A DNA stretch of 64,000 bases from positions 186,001 to 250,000 of the forward strand of contig NZ_BAAAZE010000010.1 in assembly GCF_039536745.1 (NCBI RefSeq). The letters are read 5' to 3'. The translations under genes and the position numbers were made by a program. This document shows, one piece after another, positions 16,580 to 25,162 of this stretch. How positions within the stretch are numbered: the first letter of the stretch is position 1; the number at the start of each line of letters is the position of its first letter. The notes under the pieces were generated by a model. It saw only the letters and a program-made list of their open reading frames with translations. It searched no databases and was not told the DNA's origin. Source of the DNA: Actimicrobium antarcticum. GTDB lineage: Bacteria; Pseudomonadota; Gammaproteobacteria; Burkholderiales; Burkholderiaceae_D.

Positions 16580-17197
16580 TCACGCCTTGCTGTTTGAATA
16601 TAAATTCAAGCATTTTGCCAAGGAACGAACACCGAATTTCTCGAATATCCTTGCCCGGTGTGATTCGATCGTTCGCAGACTGAGATGCAGATTGTAGGAA
16701 ATTTCTTTGTTCGACACTCCGGTGGCCATCAGGCCCAGGATTTCACGCTCCCGTGGGGATAGCAACGCAACAATTTCTGAGGCCTTTTGATTGAGGCCAG
16801 ACTCACTGAGAAAATTGACGCTGCTTAGGACGGCTTTTTGAACACTTTCAATCAATACGTTTTCATCAATAGGTTTGGTGAGGAAATCACAAGCACCCGC
16901 TCGAAAAGCTCTACGGCACTGATTCAGATCACCGTGTCCTGAAATAAATATGATGGGAAGTGAAAAACCCAAGCCGGCAAGCTCCTCCTGGAACGCGAGA
17001 CCTCCGCTGCCTGGCATGCGTATATCGAGTAAAAGACATCCCGGGACATCGGGTGAAAATCCCTTCAGAAATGCGATTGGCGAAGAAAATTGTAGCGTGT
17101 CGAGACCAATCGAATGAAGCAAAAGTCCTAACGAATCACGCACTGCCGGGTCATCGTCGACCACATACACCACGGGATCGAGAAGCGTCTTCGACAT
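16580..17197 (-). CDS. FixJ-family response regulator (REC + LuxR-type HTH)
   Basis: The 205-residue product has a receiver domain at about 9-125, with acidic pocket D14-D15-D16, phospho-acceptor D58 (LLLDIRMPG) and K108-P (FLTKPID). A LuxR/FixJ HTH at about 145-190 follows (LSPREREILGLMATGVSNKEIS...TIESHR). It is a cytoplasmic DNA-binding regulator. ATG 17197 overlaps the stop of the kinase gene (TGATG), so it is cotranslated with its probable partner kinase. Codons are AT-richer than in most neighbours. The signal and target genes are unknown. Confidence 0.92.
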   Translation of the reverse strand: MSKTLLDPVVYVVDDDPAVRDSLGLLLHSIGLDTLQFSSPIAFLKGFSPDVPGCLLLDIRMPGSGGLAFQEELAGLGFSLPIIFISGHGDLNQCRRAFRAGACDFLTKPIDENVLIESVQKAVLSSVNFLSESGLNQKASEIVALLSPREREILGLMATGVSNKEISYNLHLSLRTIESHRARIFEKFGVRSLAKCLNLYSNSKA

Positions 17198-18531
17198 CAG
17201 GCACCCGCTCTCTGGCACGCTGGAAGCGTAAAACAAAAAACAGCACCTCGGTCTGGTCCGTTCCGCACGACAAGCGTGCCACCAAGCGCTTCGATTATTG
17301 ACTGACAAATAACCAGGCCCAATCCCATCCCTTCAGCTTTCGTCGTAAAAAATGGAGTAAATAGATTCGGAAAAATATCAGATGAAATTCCATGGCCGTT
17401 ATCCGCAACAGTGACCGCAACTTTGCCGTCAGCAGAAAATGTCGATACGGCAATGCTTCGTTCATTTGGTGCCAATGCACTCATCGCGTCCGATGCATTG
17501 CGAAAGAGGTTGACGATAACTTGCTCAAGTTGAATTCCATCGCCTTGTACGTAAGGTGACATTTGATCCAGATTGGTTACTATGGTGAGCATCAAACGAT
17601 GCGATTCCTGTTCAAAATGTCTAATCGCATTCAATATGGTTTGGTTAATATCGGTTGGAATTTGATCGATGGGTTTCTTCTTTACAACAGCGCGAAATCT
17701 CTCGACAATTTGACTTGCTCTTTTTGTCTGCTCTCCCGCCATTGTCATCACACGGATAATTTCATCACTATTGCTTTGCCCAGACCTTAGCATTCGAATG
17801 CATGCCTGGTTGTAGCTAAGAATTGCCGAAAGTGGTTGATTTATCTCATGCGCGATACCGGATGTCATTTCACCCAGAAGACTTACTTTTGCGACATGTG
17901 CAAGCTCGCCATGTCGAATTCGAAGGCGCTCGTTTGAATCGTCAGCCGCTTTCTCAAATCGCTCCGCCCGGCTTGCCATCTGCTTTTTTCCAATGGAAAG
18001 TTGTCGCGTCAGACTCACGGCATAGACGGGCACCAAGCAGGATGTCAGGATTACGCCAATGGCAATCATCGGAAGACCCTGCCAAAACGGTGAAAAATAA
18101 ATCGCACCAGAGACGAAAACCAGATTTGCGACACTCGAAAAGTAGCCGAATTTAATTCCGTGACGCAAGCCGTATCCTATTGACACGATGGCTGGCGTAA
18201 AAAGAAAAGGCGTACCAATCATTCCGCTTTTTGCAATTAGCATAGAGACAAAAAAGAGATCCAATACTGCGTTACAGAGACAGCGCCAAAACGAAAAATC
18301 CGGATAGTGTCGCGTGAATAGCAACTGCGACAAAGTAAATACAAGATAGACAATTATTACGACGATAAATTCTCGAGCCTCTGCACCAAAACCAAATGCA
18401 TGCAAAGCGACCGAATAGAGAGCAAAAATCATCGCGCTACCGGCCCTCACGAAGGCTTGTCCTACTTCGAGGTGCTCTTGATTTTTTTTAAAGAAATTTT
18501 CAATCATTGCACTTTTCATCTCGGAGATCAT
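17197..18531 (-). CDS. Membrane-bound histidine kinase, partner of the FixJ-type regulator
   Basis: The 444-residue product has about six hydrophobic segments in residues 25-175 with short loops, and therefore no large periplasmic sensor domain. A linker coiled coil (185-215) precedes an NtrB/FixL-type phosphotransfer region with H228 (SGIAHEINQPLSAIL). The catalytic ATPase domain has VIVNLFRNASDAM (N box), VADNGHGIS (G1) and GMGLGLVICQSI (G2). The compact membrane sensor may detect a lipophilic or membrane signal. The start is uncertain because ATGs occur at codons 1, 5 and 9 without a strong Shine-Dalgarno. Confidence 0.92.
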   Translation of the reverse strand: MISEMKSAMIENFFKKNQEHLEVGQAFVRAGSAMIFALYSVALHAFGFGAEAREFIVVIIVYLVFTLSQLLFTRHYPDFSFWRCLCNAVLDLFFVSMLIAKSGMIGTPFLFTPAIVSIGYGLRHGIKFGYFSSVANLVFVSGAIYFSPFWQGLPMIAIGVILTSCLVPVYAVSLTRQLSIGKKQMASRAERFEKAADDSNERLRIRHGELAHVAKVSLLGEMTSGIAHEINQPLSAILSYNQACIRMLRSGQSNSDEIIRVMTMAGEQTKRASQIVERFRAVVKKKPIDQIPTDINQTILNAIRHFEQESHRLMLTIVTNLDQMSPYVQGDGIQLEQVIVNLFRNASDAMSALAPNERSIAVSTFSADGKVAVTVADNGHGISSDIFPNLFTPFFTTKAEGMGLGLVICQSIIEALGGTLVVRNGPDRGAVFCFTLPACQRAGA

Positions 18532-18872
18532 CGCTAAATCCGTTTAGTTCGACGCGATTTACGCAATATATGGCCTTCATCAAAGCAATTTTTACCGGAA
18601 TAGCGTAATCAGCGAATTCGACTGCCGGATGGTCAATATAGTTAGCTTAAGTTAGCGACAGCCGTCGTAACGCACGACAACATAGAGTGCTTGGTATTAA
18701 TAAACAGATACACACGCAATGGAGAGCGATAAATCGCTCTCTCGGCATCCTCTACTTATTAGCCACCTTCAGCTAAACCGGAAAGTGCGGGCATTTTCCT
18801 TTTGTCATTTGCAGATAATCCGGGCTGAAACAGACTTCAAATGCGAACACGGCCTGTTTCAGTCCAAGGCTG
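18532..18872. other. Intergenic interval with two hairpins
   Basis: No gene is seen. A perfect inverted repeat GAGAGCGAT/ATCGCTCTC lies at 18722-18741. A second, CTGAAACAG (18825-18833) with CTGTTTCAG (18854-18862), lies just past the stop of the PEP-CTERM gene. Neither has a clear U-run. The second is placed to end the PEP-CTERM transcript. Confidence 0.45.
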
Positions 18873-19439
18873 CTACGCTGCGGTTTTTTTCACAGCCTTG
18901 CGTCGTGCCGTGAAACCGAGCAGACCCAAACCGGCAAGCAGCATTCCGACCGTTTCTGGCTCCGGGACCGCGCTGGTCAGGCTTACGTTCATAAGATAGT
19001 TACGGTCGTAACCGTTCGGGAAATGAATTGTCAAAATATCATTTCCTGTACCTGTCACGTTGTACGAGTAATGACGAAAAGGCGTGCCAGGGACAACAAA
19101 ATCGAGAGTACCTAATGCAATGCCATTGAAGGCCACAAATGCAGGATTTAACAACTCAGTAGAATAACGTGGGCCCATATAGTCGAACGACAGCCTTTGA
19201 CTACCTAATGCGCCGAGCACGTTTTGAGTGATGTAAGCGGTATTGCTGCCAGCGCTGTATTGCGCATAAGTATGAAGATAGAAAAAACTATCGAGGTCCA
19301 ATGATGTGGACCAGCCTGTTTGCCCGACGCTGTATCCGAACACATTGTCATTAAATGTTCCATTGACAATGTGTTCGGTCGCTGCAAACGAACTAGCGCC
19401 GAGCATGCCCAGCGCAGCTGCAATGACAAATTTTTTCAC
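18873..19439 (-). CDS. PEP-CTERM sorting-signal protein
   Basis: The 188-residue product has a Sec signal peptide (MKKFVIAAALGMLGASSFA, cleavage near 19-20) and a Gly/Asn/Tyr-rich beta-type middle. The C-terminus is a textbook PEP-CTERM signal: VPEPE, hydrophobic segment TVGMLLAGLGLLGF, then a basic cluster ARRKAVKK. Such proteins are processed by exosortase (EpsH/XrtA type) and exported, often with exopolysaccharide or flocs. No exosortase gene is in the window. The start codon is GTG (19439). The mature function is unknown; the middle may be a carbohydrate-binding-like beta sandwich. Confidence 0.88.
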   Translation of the reverse strand: MKKFVIAAALGMLGASSFAATEHIVNGTFNDNVFGYSVGQTGWSTSLDLDSFFYLHTYAQYSAGSNTAYITQNVLGALGSQRLSFDYMGPRYSTELLNPAFVAFNGIALGTLDFVVPGTPFRHYSYNVTGTGNDILTIHFPNGYDRNYLMNVSLTSAVPEPETVGMLLAGLGLLGFTARRKAVKKTAA

Positions 19440-19689
19440 GGTTCCGCTCTCAAGTTAGATGTCTTTACAATTCATAATCACGTGAAACGTTGTCATTTAA
19501 ACATATAAATTGTCGGATTATTAATTTTATTATTTGAAGTATTAATTAATCTGATGACGCGCTTATTTAACCGCGACTGCCTGTTTGCTCGGGAGGTGCG
19601 GGCAGGAACCCTGGAAAATCCGGCCGAAAACCGCAATTGTTGCTCCCTTGCTTGCTTGTTCTGGTGACAGCCAGTGGCACCGCTGATTT

Positions 19690-19980
19690 CAATATGAAAA
19701 CGACCGACTGTAGGTTGGGCTGCGAAGCTATGCGTCTCAAGGTGAAGAATTTTTGTCTTTATTTTCAATGAGTTACAGGCATGCGATTTTAATTTTTTAA
19801 AATTAAAGCCTATATAAATCAATGAGTTACATAGGCCGACCTTGAAAGGCATAGCTGCGAAGCCCAACAGGCGTCAAGCTACCTCGGCTGCCGGCCTGGT
19901 CGCACTCAGCGCAAAGCGTATTAGTTACCGCAGACCGCACAGGAAGATTGACGCATGTTGGGCTTTGCAGCCAGCCCTTT
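19690..19980. repeat. MITE-like family, interrupted partial copy
   Basis: Family sequence (CGACCGACTGTAGG, then the palindromic core) is broken by the 125-bp insertion. It resumes with CCCAACAGGCGTCAAGC and a centre of the type AGCGCAAAGCGTATTAG...ACAGGA, ending TTGACGCATGTTGGGC at about 19948-19963. The centre resembles the copy at 31.97 kb rather than the one at 20.1 kb, so two centre types share the same ends. Confidence 0.6.
19729..19853. mobile_element. 125-bp MITE nested in a repeat, with 10-bp target duplication
   Basis: Terminal inverted repeats TATGCGTCTCAAGGT (left) and the complement of TATGCCTTTCAAGGT (right) match at 13 of 15 positions. The element is flanked by identical 10-bp direct repeats GCTGCGAAGC at 19719-19728 and 19854-19863. 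Removing it restores the intact palindrome GGGCTGCGAAGCCCAAC of the host repeat. Inside are an AT-rich hairpin at about 19787-19808 and two direct copies of TCAATGAGTTACA (19765-19777 and 19819-19831). It has no coding capacity, so a transposase would have to act in trans. Confidence 0.75.
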
Positions 19981-20300
19981 CAAGATGGGCATTGCCTGCA
20001 AATTTCAACATGAGAACTACCGACTGTAGGCTGGACTGCGAAGCCCAACATGCGTCAAGTTTCGTCTGCGGTCGGTGAAAGCGGAAGCGATTTGGCTGCG
20101 TCGGGCAAAGACTGGCTTGATGCTTCGAGGCGCTAACAACTTCCGCCACCGACTCCCCTACAACAAACTCGCAGGAAGCTTGACGCATGTTGGGCTTCGC
20201 AGCCCAACCTACGATTCGGCAACGTCACCGTCGCTGTTTTTGCAGTCAGACGCCTACTTTGAAAAGGCTGGGCTTCGCAGCCCAACAGTCATGCGGCGCA
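19968..20300. repeat. MITE-like element, copy B
   Basis: Inverted cores lie at about 20029-20059 and 20179-20214 around a centre homologous to copy A (GACTGGCTTGATGCTTCG, GCGCTAACAACTTCCGC). Matching flanks (GCAAATTTCA...GAACTACCG on the left; CGGCAACGTCACCGTCGC on the right) extend the homology to about 330 bp. It is in the opposite orientation to copy A. Confidence 0.65.
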
Positions 20301-20539
20301 CCTTGCGGCGCCCTGAACAATGAAAGAAACTGGGGGTACGAGACGCCGTAATGCAGGGATGTCATTCGAATGGGAGTTTCGACCTGCAAAGCGCTCAATT
20401 CGTTTTACTTCACATCAACCCACCGCATCGCTGTCGGGCGAGGGAAGTGTGCGGCCGAACGGCTGATATCTTTCACGGCAACCGCTGTAATCCGCACCAC
20501 CCGCTTTTCCCAACAGCCGCAAGCCACCTCACCAGCAAC

Positions 20540-20593
20540 CAGGGTCAGCGTTTTTTTTCGCAACGCCTCACCGCGAAAATATATCTGACCCTG
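20540..20593. repeat. REP-like palindromic element 1
   Basis: CAGGGTCAG (20540-20548) pairs with CTGACCCTG (20585-20593). An inner TTTTCGCA...CGCGAAAA gives a second pairing. Its complement aligns along its length with element 2 about 120 bp away. Confidence 0.65.
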
Positions 20594-20662
20594 CTTGCGG
20601 ATCCCCGAGCACGCTGATCGCGACCGCAGCTGCCGGTGCGCCACCTCCACACTACGCAATCC

Positions 20663-20724
20663 GTTTCCGGGGTCAGAGACATTTTCGCGATACCCCTGCG
20701 AAAAAAAACTCTGACCCCGGAAAC
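20663..20724. repeat. REP-like palindromic element 2
   Basis: A perfect 16-bp inverted repeat, GTTTCCGGGGTCAGAG (20663-20678) with its complement at 20709-20724, encloses ATTTTCGCG...TGCGAAAA. The GGGGTCAGAG/CTCTGACCCC ends are typical of REP-like repeats near RAYT transposases, but no such gene is in the window. Confidence 0.7.
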
Positions 20725-20819
20725 TCGCGTCCTCAGCGTGCCGCCTCCAAACCACCCGCTCTTGCCAACCGCGGCAATCCACACCACCCGCTTTTCCCAA
20801 CCGCCGCAATCATCGCGTA

Positions 20820-22868
20820 TTACGTCGATAACAAACCGGTCGGGCCAAGCCCCGCAACCCTACCCTGCAACAGCGCCAGATCCAGTGTCGCCATGAATTC
20901 ATTGACCCGAAGCGGTTTCGCCAGATAGCGAAAAAATCCCGCAGCGAGGGCTTTTTCAATCTCGCCAGGAATCGCGTTGGCGCTCAGCGCAATCACCGGA
21001 ATCGTTGCGGTCAACGGATCGGCACGCAGGATGTGGAGTGCCGCCAGCCCGCTGATACCGGGCAGGTTGATGTCCATCAGGATCACATCCGGCTGATGAC
21101 TACGCGCAAACTCGATACCGAGATTGCCATGCGATGCACTCAACAGGCGCAGGTCGGGACGGCGGGCAATCAGTTGTTCGATCAGGGCCAGGTTGGATGG
21201 ATTGTCTTCCACGCACAGCACCGTGCGTTGCGGCGCATCCACGCGCAGCGCCGGTGGCAGCAACGCCAGCGGATCATCGCCAGACACCACCAGTTGTGGC
21301 GCGGACGCCGTAGCAAATTCCACCCAGAACACGCTACCGATACCCGCAACGCTATCAACACCAATAGTGCCGTCCATCAGTTCGACCAGGCGCTTGGCGA
21401 CCACCAGGCCGATGCCGGTGCCCTCTTCCGCACCGGCTTCGTTGCCGAGCCGGTTGAAGGGCTGGAACAACTGCGCGACCTGCTCCGGAGCGAGTCCAAG
21501 GCCCGTATCCCCCACGCTGATACGCATCCGATCGGGACTGCTCAGCGTGCATTCAACGGTGACCGATCCCTCGGCGCGGTTGTATTTCAGCGCATTCGAT
21601 AACAAGTTGATCAGTACCTGCTTGACGCGGGTATGGTCGCCACTGATGAACGCAGGGGTATCGAAGTGCGGAAACTGCAATGTCAGGCCACGCTTTTGCG
21701 CCAGCGGTTCGATCATGGCGTGACATTCGAGCAGCAGCGCTGCCAGCGCCACCGGTTCCTGCGACAGGCTCGCCATGCCCGACTCGATCAGCGACAGGTC
21801 GAGGATTTCGTTGATCAGCTCCAGCAAGTACCAGCCACCTTTGAGGATTTGCTCCAGGCTGCGTTGCTGTGACACGGTTGGCGCCGGCGACCCGGACTCC
21901 AGCAACTGGGCAAAACCGAGGATCGCATTGAGTGGCGTGCGCAACTCGTGACTCATGCTGGACAGAAAATCCGACTTCGCACCATTGGCTTTTTCCGCGA
22001 CGCTGGTGGCCAGCTGCAACTCGAGATTCTTGTCGCGCAGGGCAACCGAAACCGCTTCGGCCACGTCTTTGGCTTTCGATAGCTCAGCGGTTCTGGACGA
22101 CACCAGCGCGGCCAGATTGTCACGGTGTCGTTCCAGGTCCACTGCGGTGCGCTCGATGCGCATGGCCATGGCGTCAAATGCCAGGGCAAGCTCACCGATC
22201 TCGTCTGCGCGCTGCAGCTTCAAGCGGTGTGAATAGATACCTGCCGCCACTTTCTGCGTCCCCAGCTCGATCACGCGCAACGGACGCAGAATGCGATGGC
22301 GCACCAGATAACCAAGGAATGCCGTCAAAGTTCCCACCATGAGGATCATCAGTCCGAGATAGATCTGCATGTTGCGCAAGGCGCGGGCACTTTCCTCGCG
22401 ATCACTGCGTATCAGTTCGGTGCCAATCACCATGATTTCCTGGGTAATCACAAGCAACGATGCAATCGAGCGGGCTTCGACGGCAGCGACGATCGTACCC
22501 GGATCGATGGCCGATGGCGCCGGACGATTCAGGCGCGAATATACCAACTGCATTAGTGCAATTTTTTTGTACAGGAGTCGAAGGTTGTTTTTTTCGCTGG
22601 GAGTAGTGGCTTTGATCTGGTCGATATCTGCCTTGATACCGGCAATTTTTTGCTGCCATTGTTCCGGCGAACGCGATTCATGGAACAACGCCGTTTCGAC
22701 CGCAACCTGGCCGAGCTGGGTGGCGCTCGTCATCAGTTCCTCGGCAGCGGTAATGTCGCCGGCCCGTTGTTCGAGATCGCGGGCAGCCACCAGCGCCATG
22801 TAAAAGGTGACCGGAATGACGATGGCGGCAATGACGAGCACGCCATTGATCTGGGTACGAATTTTCAA
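20820..22868 (-). CDS. Hybrid sensor histidine kinase with receiver domain
   Basis: The 682-residue product, in order: TM1 (about 9-28), a roughly 140-residue helical periplasmic sensor, TM2 (169-189), HAMP (190-245) and a coiled coil. These are followed by HisKA with H307 (SSMSHELRTPLNAILG), HATPase_c (LINLLSNALKYN, GDTGLGL, GTGIGL) and a C-terminal receiver with D599 (ILMDINLPG). The start is TTG at 22868, chosen because AGGAG lies 6 bp upstream and the hydrophobic segment follows at once. It lies 34 bp after a substrate-binding-protein gene on the same strand, which suggests binding-protein-dependent sensing. No DNA-binding output partner is adjacent. Confidence 0.93.
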   Translation of the reverse strand: MKIRTQINGVLVIAAIVIPVTFYMALVAARDLEQRAGDITAAEELMTSATQLGQVAVETALFHESRSPEQWQQKIAGIKADIDQIKATTPSEKNNLRLLYKKIALMQLVYSRLNRPAPSAIDPGTIVAAVEARSIASLLVITQEIMVIGTELIRSDREESARALRNMQIYLGLMILMVGTLTAFLGYLVRHRILRPLRVIELGTQKVAAGIYSHRLKLQRADEIGELALAFDAMAMRIERTAVDLERHRDNLAALVSSRTAELSKAKDVAEAVSVALRDKNLELQLATSVAEKANGAKSDFLSSMSHELRTPLNAILGFAQLLESGSPAPTVSQQRSLEQILKGGWYLLELINEILDLSLIESGMASLSQEPVALAALLLECHAMIEPLAQKRGLTLQFPHFDTPAFISGDHTRVKQVLINLLSNALKYNRAEGSVTVECTLSSPDRMRISVGDTGLGLAPEQVAQLFQPFNRLGNEAGAEEGTGIGLVVAKRLVELMDGTIGVDSVAGIGSVFWVEFATASAPQLVVSGDDPLALLPPALRVDAPQRTVLCVEDNPSNLALIEQLIARRPDLRLLSASHGNLGIEFARSHQPDVILMDINLPGISGLAALHILRADPLTATIPVIALSANAIPGEIEKALAAGFFRYLAKPLRVNEFMATLDLALLQGRVAGLGPTGLLST

Positions 22869-22902
22869 GACAGCTCCTGGCCAGTGAAATAACTGCGCAT
22901 CA

Positions 22903-23955
22903 CTATCGGACGAACGTGACTGCCGCGGGACGCACTGCTTCAAGATCCCGGTAGCGCATGGCACGCAGATAGTTCGGTGTCGCAGGCAGTGTGATCAGCC
23001 CCTGCTTGACGGCCCAGCGGGTCTGGTCATCCAGCGCCAGCAACATGGCCTGGTCGAGCGAGACCATGTAATCGTCGGGATCGAACAGCGTCGCCATGAT
23101 GGCATCGTCGATTCGTAGCGCCTGGCCTACCGTGCGACGAGTCTGCAACGGATCGTCATGGATCACTTTGTTGGCGGCGATCAGCGCCGTCAGAATTTGC
23201 CGAATTTCATGGGGATGTTTGTCGATCCAGGTTGGCTTGCCGGTCAGGATGAAGCGAAACGCATACACCTCCTCGCCATAAAATACCGTGATCCGGTCAC
23301 CCATTTCGGCTTGCAGCCGCGCCGTGAATGGCTGGAACATCACGATCGCGTCGACGCTGCCATCCTTGAATGCCTGAATCGCGTCGTCGGTTTTCAGATC
23401 GACCAGTTTGACCTGGTCACCGGGCACCTCATGGACTTGCAGCATCGCATCCAGAAAATAGGTGAAGTTGGTTCCTTTGGACAGCCCGACCGATTTGCCC
23501 GCCAGATCTTGCATGCGACGGATGCCGCGATCGTTGCGGGTGACGATGGCCAGTGAGCGCCGGCCCCGGGAAATCCCGGCCAGCATGGCGATGTCCTCCC
23601 CGCGCGACAGCGCAAATACTAGCGGCGTATCAGCCACCACAGCCAGATCGGCCTTGCCATCGATGACCGATTGCAACGCGTCTTTGCCCAGCAAAAACGG
23701 CTGCTCGATAACGTCCACGCCCTGCTGGCGAAACAGGTCTTGCGCAGAGGCGACGATCAGCGAGGCACTGTTGAGCTGCATCGGTACGGCGATCGTCACA
23801 GCCGGTAGCGGTGCCAGCGGTACGGCGGGAGTGCGCATCAGCACAAACGCGGCAATGGCAATGCCCGCGAGCGCTGCCGCCAGCAACGTCAACCAGAGCA
23901 ATCCGTGGCGGCCGACAGCTAGCCGGCGCCCGGGGACATCGGAAGCGGGTTTCAT
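22903..23955 (-). CDS. Membrane-anchored SsuA/NMT1-type substrate-binding protein
   Basis: The 350-residue product has one N-terminal transmembrane segment (about 18-40, no lipobox or clear cleavage site), then a periplasmic-binding fold of the NMT1/SsuA type. Characteristic elements are NSASLIVASAQDLFRQQGVDVIEQPF, DGKADLAVVADTPLVFAL, LAGKSVGLSKGTNFTYFLDAML and DAIVMFQPFTARL. Such proteins bind sulfonates, pyrimidine precursors or similar ligands. No ABC permease or ATPase is nearby; the next gene is a hybrid kinase. A sensory rather than transport role is therefore likely (inference). ATG 23955 (MKPASD) is preferred over the longer frame. Confidence 0.88.
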   Translation of the reverse strand: MKPASDVPGRRLAVGRHGLLWLTLLAAALAGIAIAAFVLMRTPAVPLAPLPAVTIAVPMQLNSASLIVASAQDLFRQQGVDVIEQPFLLGKDALQSVIDGKADLAVVADTPLVFALSRGEDIAMLAGISRGRRSLAIVTRNDRGIRRMQDLAGKSVGLSKGTNFTYFLDAMLQVHEVPGDQVKLVDLKTDDAIQAFKDGSVDAIVMFQPFTARLQAEMGDRITVFYGEEVYAFRFILTGKPTWIDKHPHEIRQILTALIAANKVIHDDPLQTRRTVGQALRIDDAIMATLFDPDDYMVSLDQAMLLALDDQTRWAVKQGLITLPATPNYLRAMRYRDLEAVRPAAVTFVR

Positions 23956-24086
23956 GGTGTGGTCAGTTTTCCGATAAAAATTCAGGAGGAAACCGGCGCT
24001 GCCGGCGCTCACGGCGACACGGTCGAGCCTGATTGTAAATGCTTCGCAGGCTTGCATGGCTGCAAAAACACAGCCTCAACACGCCC

Positions 24087-24986
24087 TCAGCGCATCGACG
24101 AAAACACAATCCCGCCCACGATCAGTGCGAATGCGGCGACATGATACAGATGCGGCATCTCACCCAGAAATGCCAGCGACATCATGGCCGCAAACAACGG
24201 CGTGAGGTTGCTGAAAAAGCCCGCCACGGTCGGTCCGGCACGCCGCACACCGGCACCCCAGCAGCGAAACGCAATGATCGCCGGACCAACCGCGACGTAC
24301 AGAAGCGCCGCCGCCAGCGGCCAGCTCCAGGCGATCTGGCGCGGTGCAATGGCCCATTCTGCGCTGGTAAACACACTCGACCACAGCACTCCGAAGCCAA
24401 CCTGGGCCAGCAGGAATGCGGACCAGTCGCGGCGGATGTCGGGTGGCTCCTTTGGTTGCGTCAGCATCCAGCTATACAGCGACCAGGCGATGCTGGCCGC
24501 GATCATGAACAGGTCGCCCGCCACCAGATGCAGCGCCATCAACTGCGCCCAATCGCCTCGACTGAGCACCAGCAGCACGCCAGCAATCGACAGCACCGCA
24601 CCGATCAGCGGCCGGCGCCGGATCGGCGCGTTGAAAAACAGCCCGCCGATCAGCAACATCCAGACCGGCATGCTGGCTGCCACCAACGTCACGTTGATCG
24701 GCGACGAGCTTTGCAGCGCCAGGTATTGCAGCGAGTTGTACAGGCCGATGCCCAGCAAACCGAGCAAGGCAAAGCGCCGCCATGCAGGCCACAGCGGACT
24801 GGTGCGGCGGAACACCGAGCCTGCCAGCGGCAGCAGGATCAGCAAGGCAATGCTCCAGCGCAGCAGATTCAGGGTCATCGGCGGCACCAGCTGATGCACC
24901 ATCCGGCCCACCACGGCATTGCCGGCCCAGAGCAATGGCGGAACAGTGAGCAGCAATGCCGTCGACGAGGTCAACCTTGGTTGCAT
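24087..24986 (-). CDS. EamA/DMT-family transporter
   Basis: A 299-residue polytopic protein with about ten hydrophobic helices in two EamA repeats (first: LLWAGNAVVGRMV...LLRWSIALLIL; second: AGDLFMIAASIAWSLYSWML...). Drug/metabolite transporters of this group export amino acids or other small metabolites across the inner membrane. The substrate is not predictable. ATG 24986 has CGGAG 5 bp upstream and begins MQPRLTSS, so the longer in-frame extension is discarded. Confidence 0.9.
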   Translation of the reverse strand: MQPRLTSSTALLLTVPPLLWAGNAVVGRMVHQLVPPMTLNLLRWSIALLILLPLAGSVFRRTSPLWPAWRRFALLGLLGIGLYNSLQYLALQSSSPINVTLVAASMPVWMLLIGGLFFNAPIRRRPLIGAVLSIAGVLLVLSRGDWAQLMALHLVAGDLFMIAASIAWSLYSWMLTQPKEPPDIRRDWSAFLLAQVGFGVLWSSVFTSAEWAIAPRQIAWSWPLAAALLYVAVGPAIIAFRCWGAGVRRAGPTVAGFFSNLTPLFAAMMSLAFLGEMPHLYHVAAFALIVGGIVFSSMR

Positions 24987-25162
24987 GAATCGCTCCGGTA
25001 AAAACTGTAAAAAAGGACGTGCCAATGGCGCGCAGTGTAAGACGTTTTGCGGCTGCCGTGATATCGCACCGCCAGGACCGCTGTCGATGCCGGACAGATG
25101 GAACCATCGCCCCAACCACACCACTGAAGCTGTGCCATCCCAATAATCGACACGCGACCATC

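Larger units (their letters stand above)
19440..20819. other. Gene-free repeat sink, 1.38 kb
   Basis: No credible coding frame is present. The interval holds a partial and a full copy of the MITE-like family, a nested 125-bp insertion and two REP-like palindromes. A 30-40-bp motif around CACCACCCGCTTTTCCCAA also recurs near 20495, 20750 and 20780. It separates the PEP-CTERM gene from the hybrid kinase. Confidence 0.75.

Noticed and set aside
19842..20323. Short frames in the 19.8-20.3 kb repeats
   Set aside because: Their similarity to frames at 6.8-7.1 kb comes from the shared MITE-like DNA, not from a conserved protein.
20405..20809. Minus-strand frame of 134 codons between repeats
   Set aside because: It reads through both REP elements and has no start signal; it is repeat sequence, not a gene.
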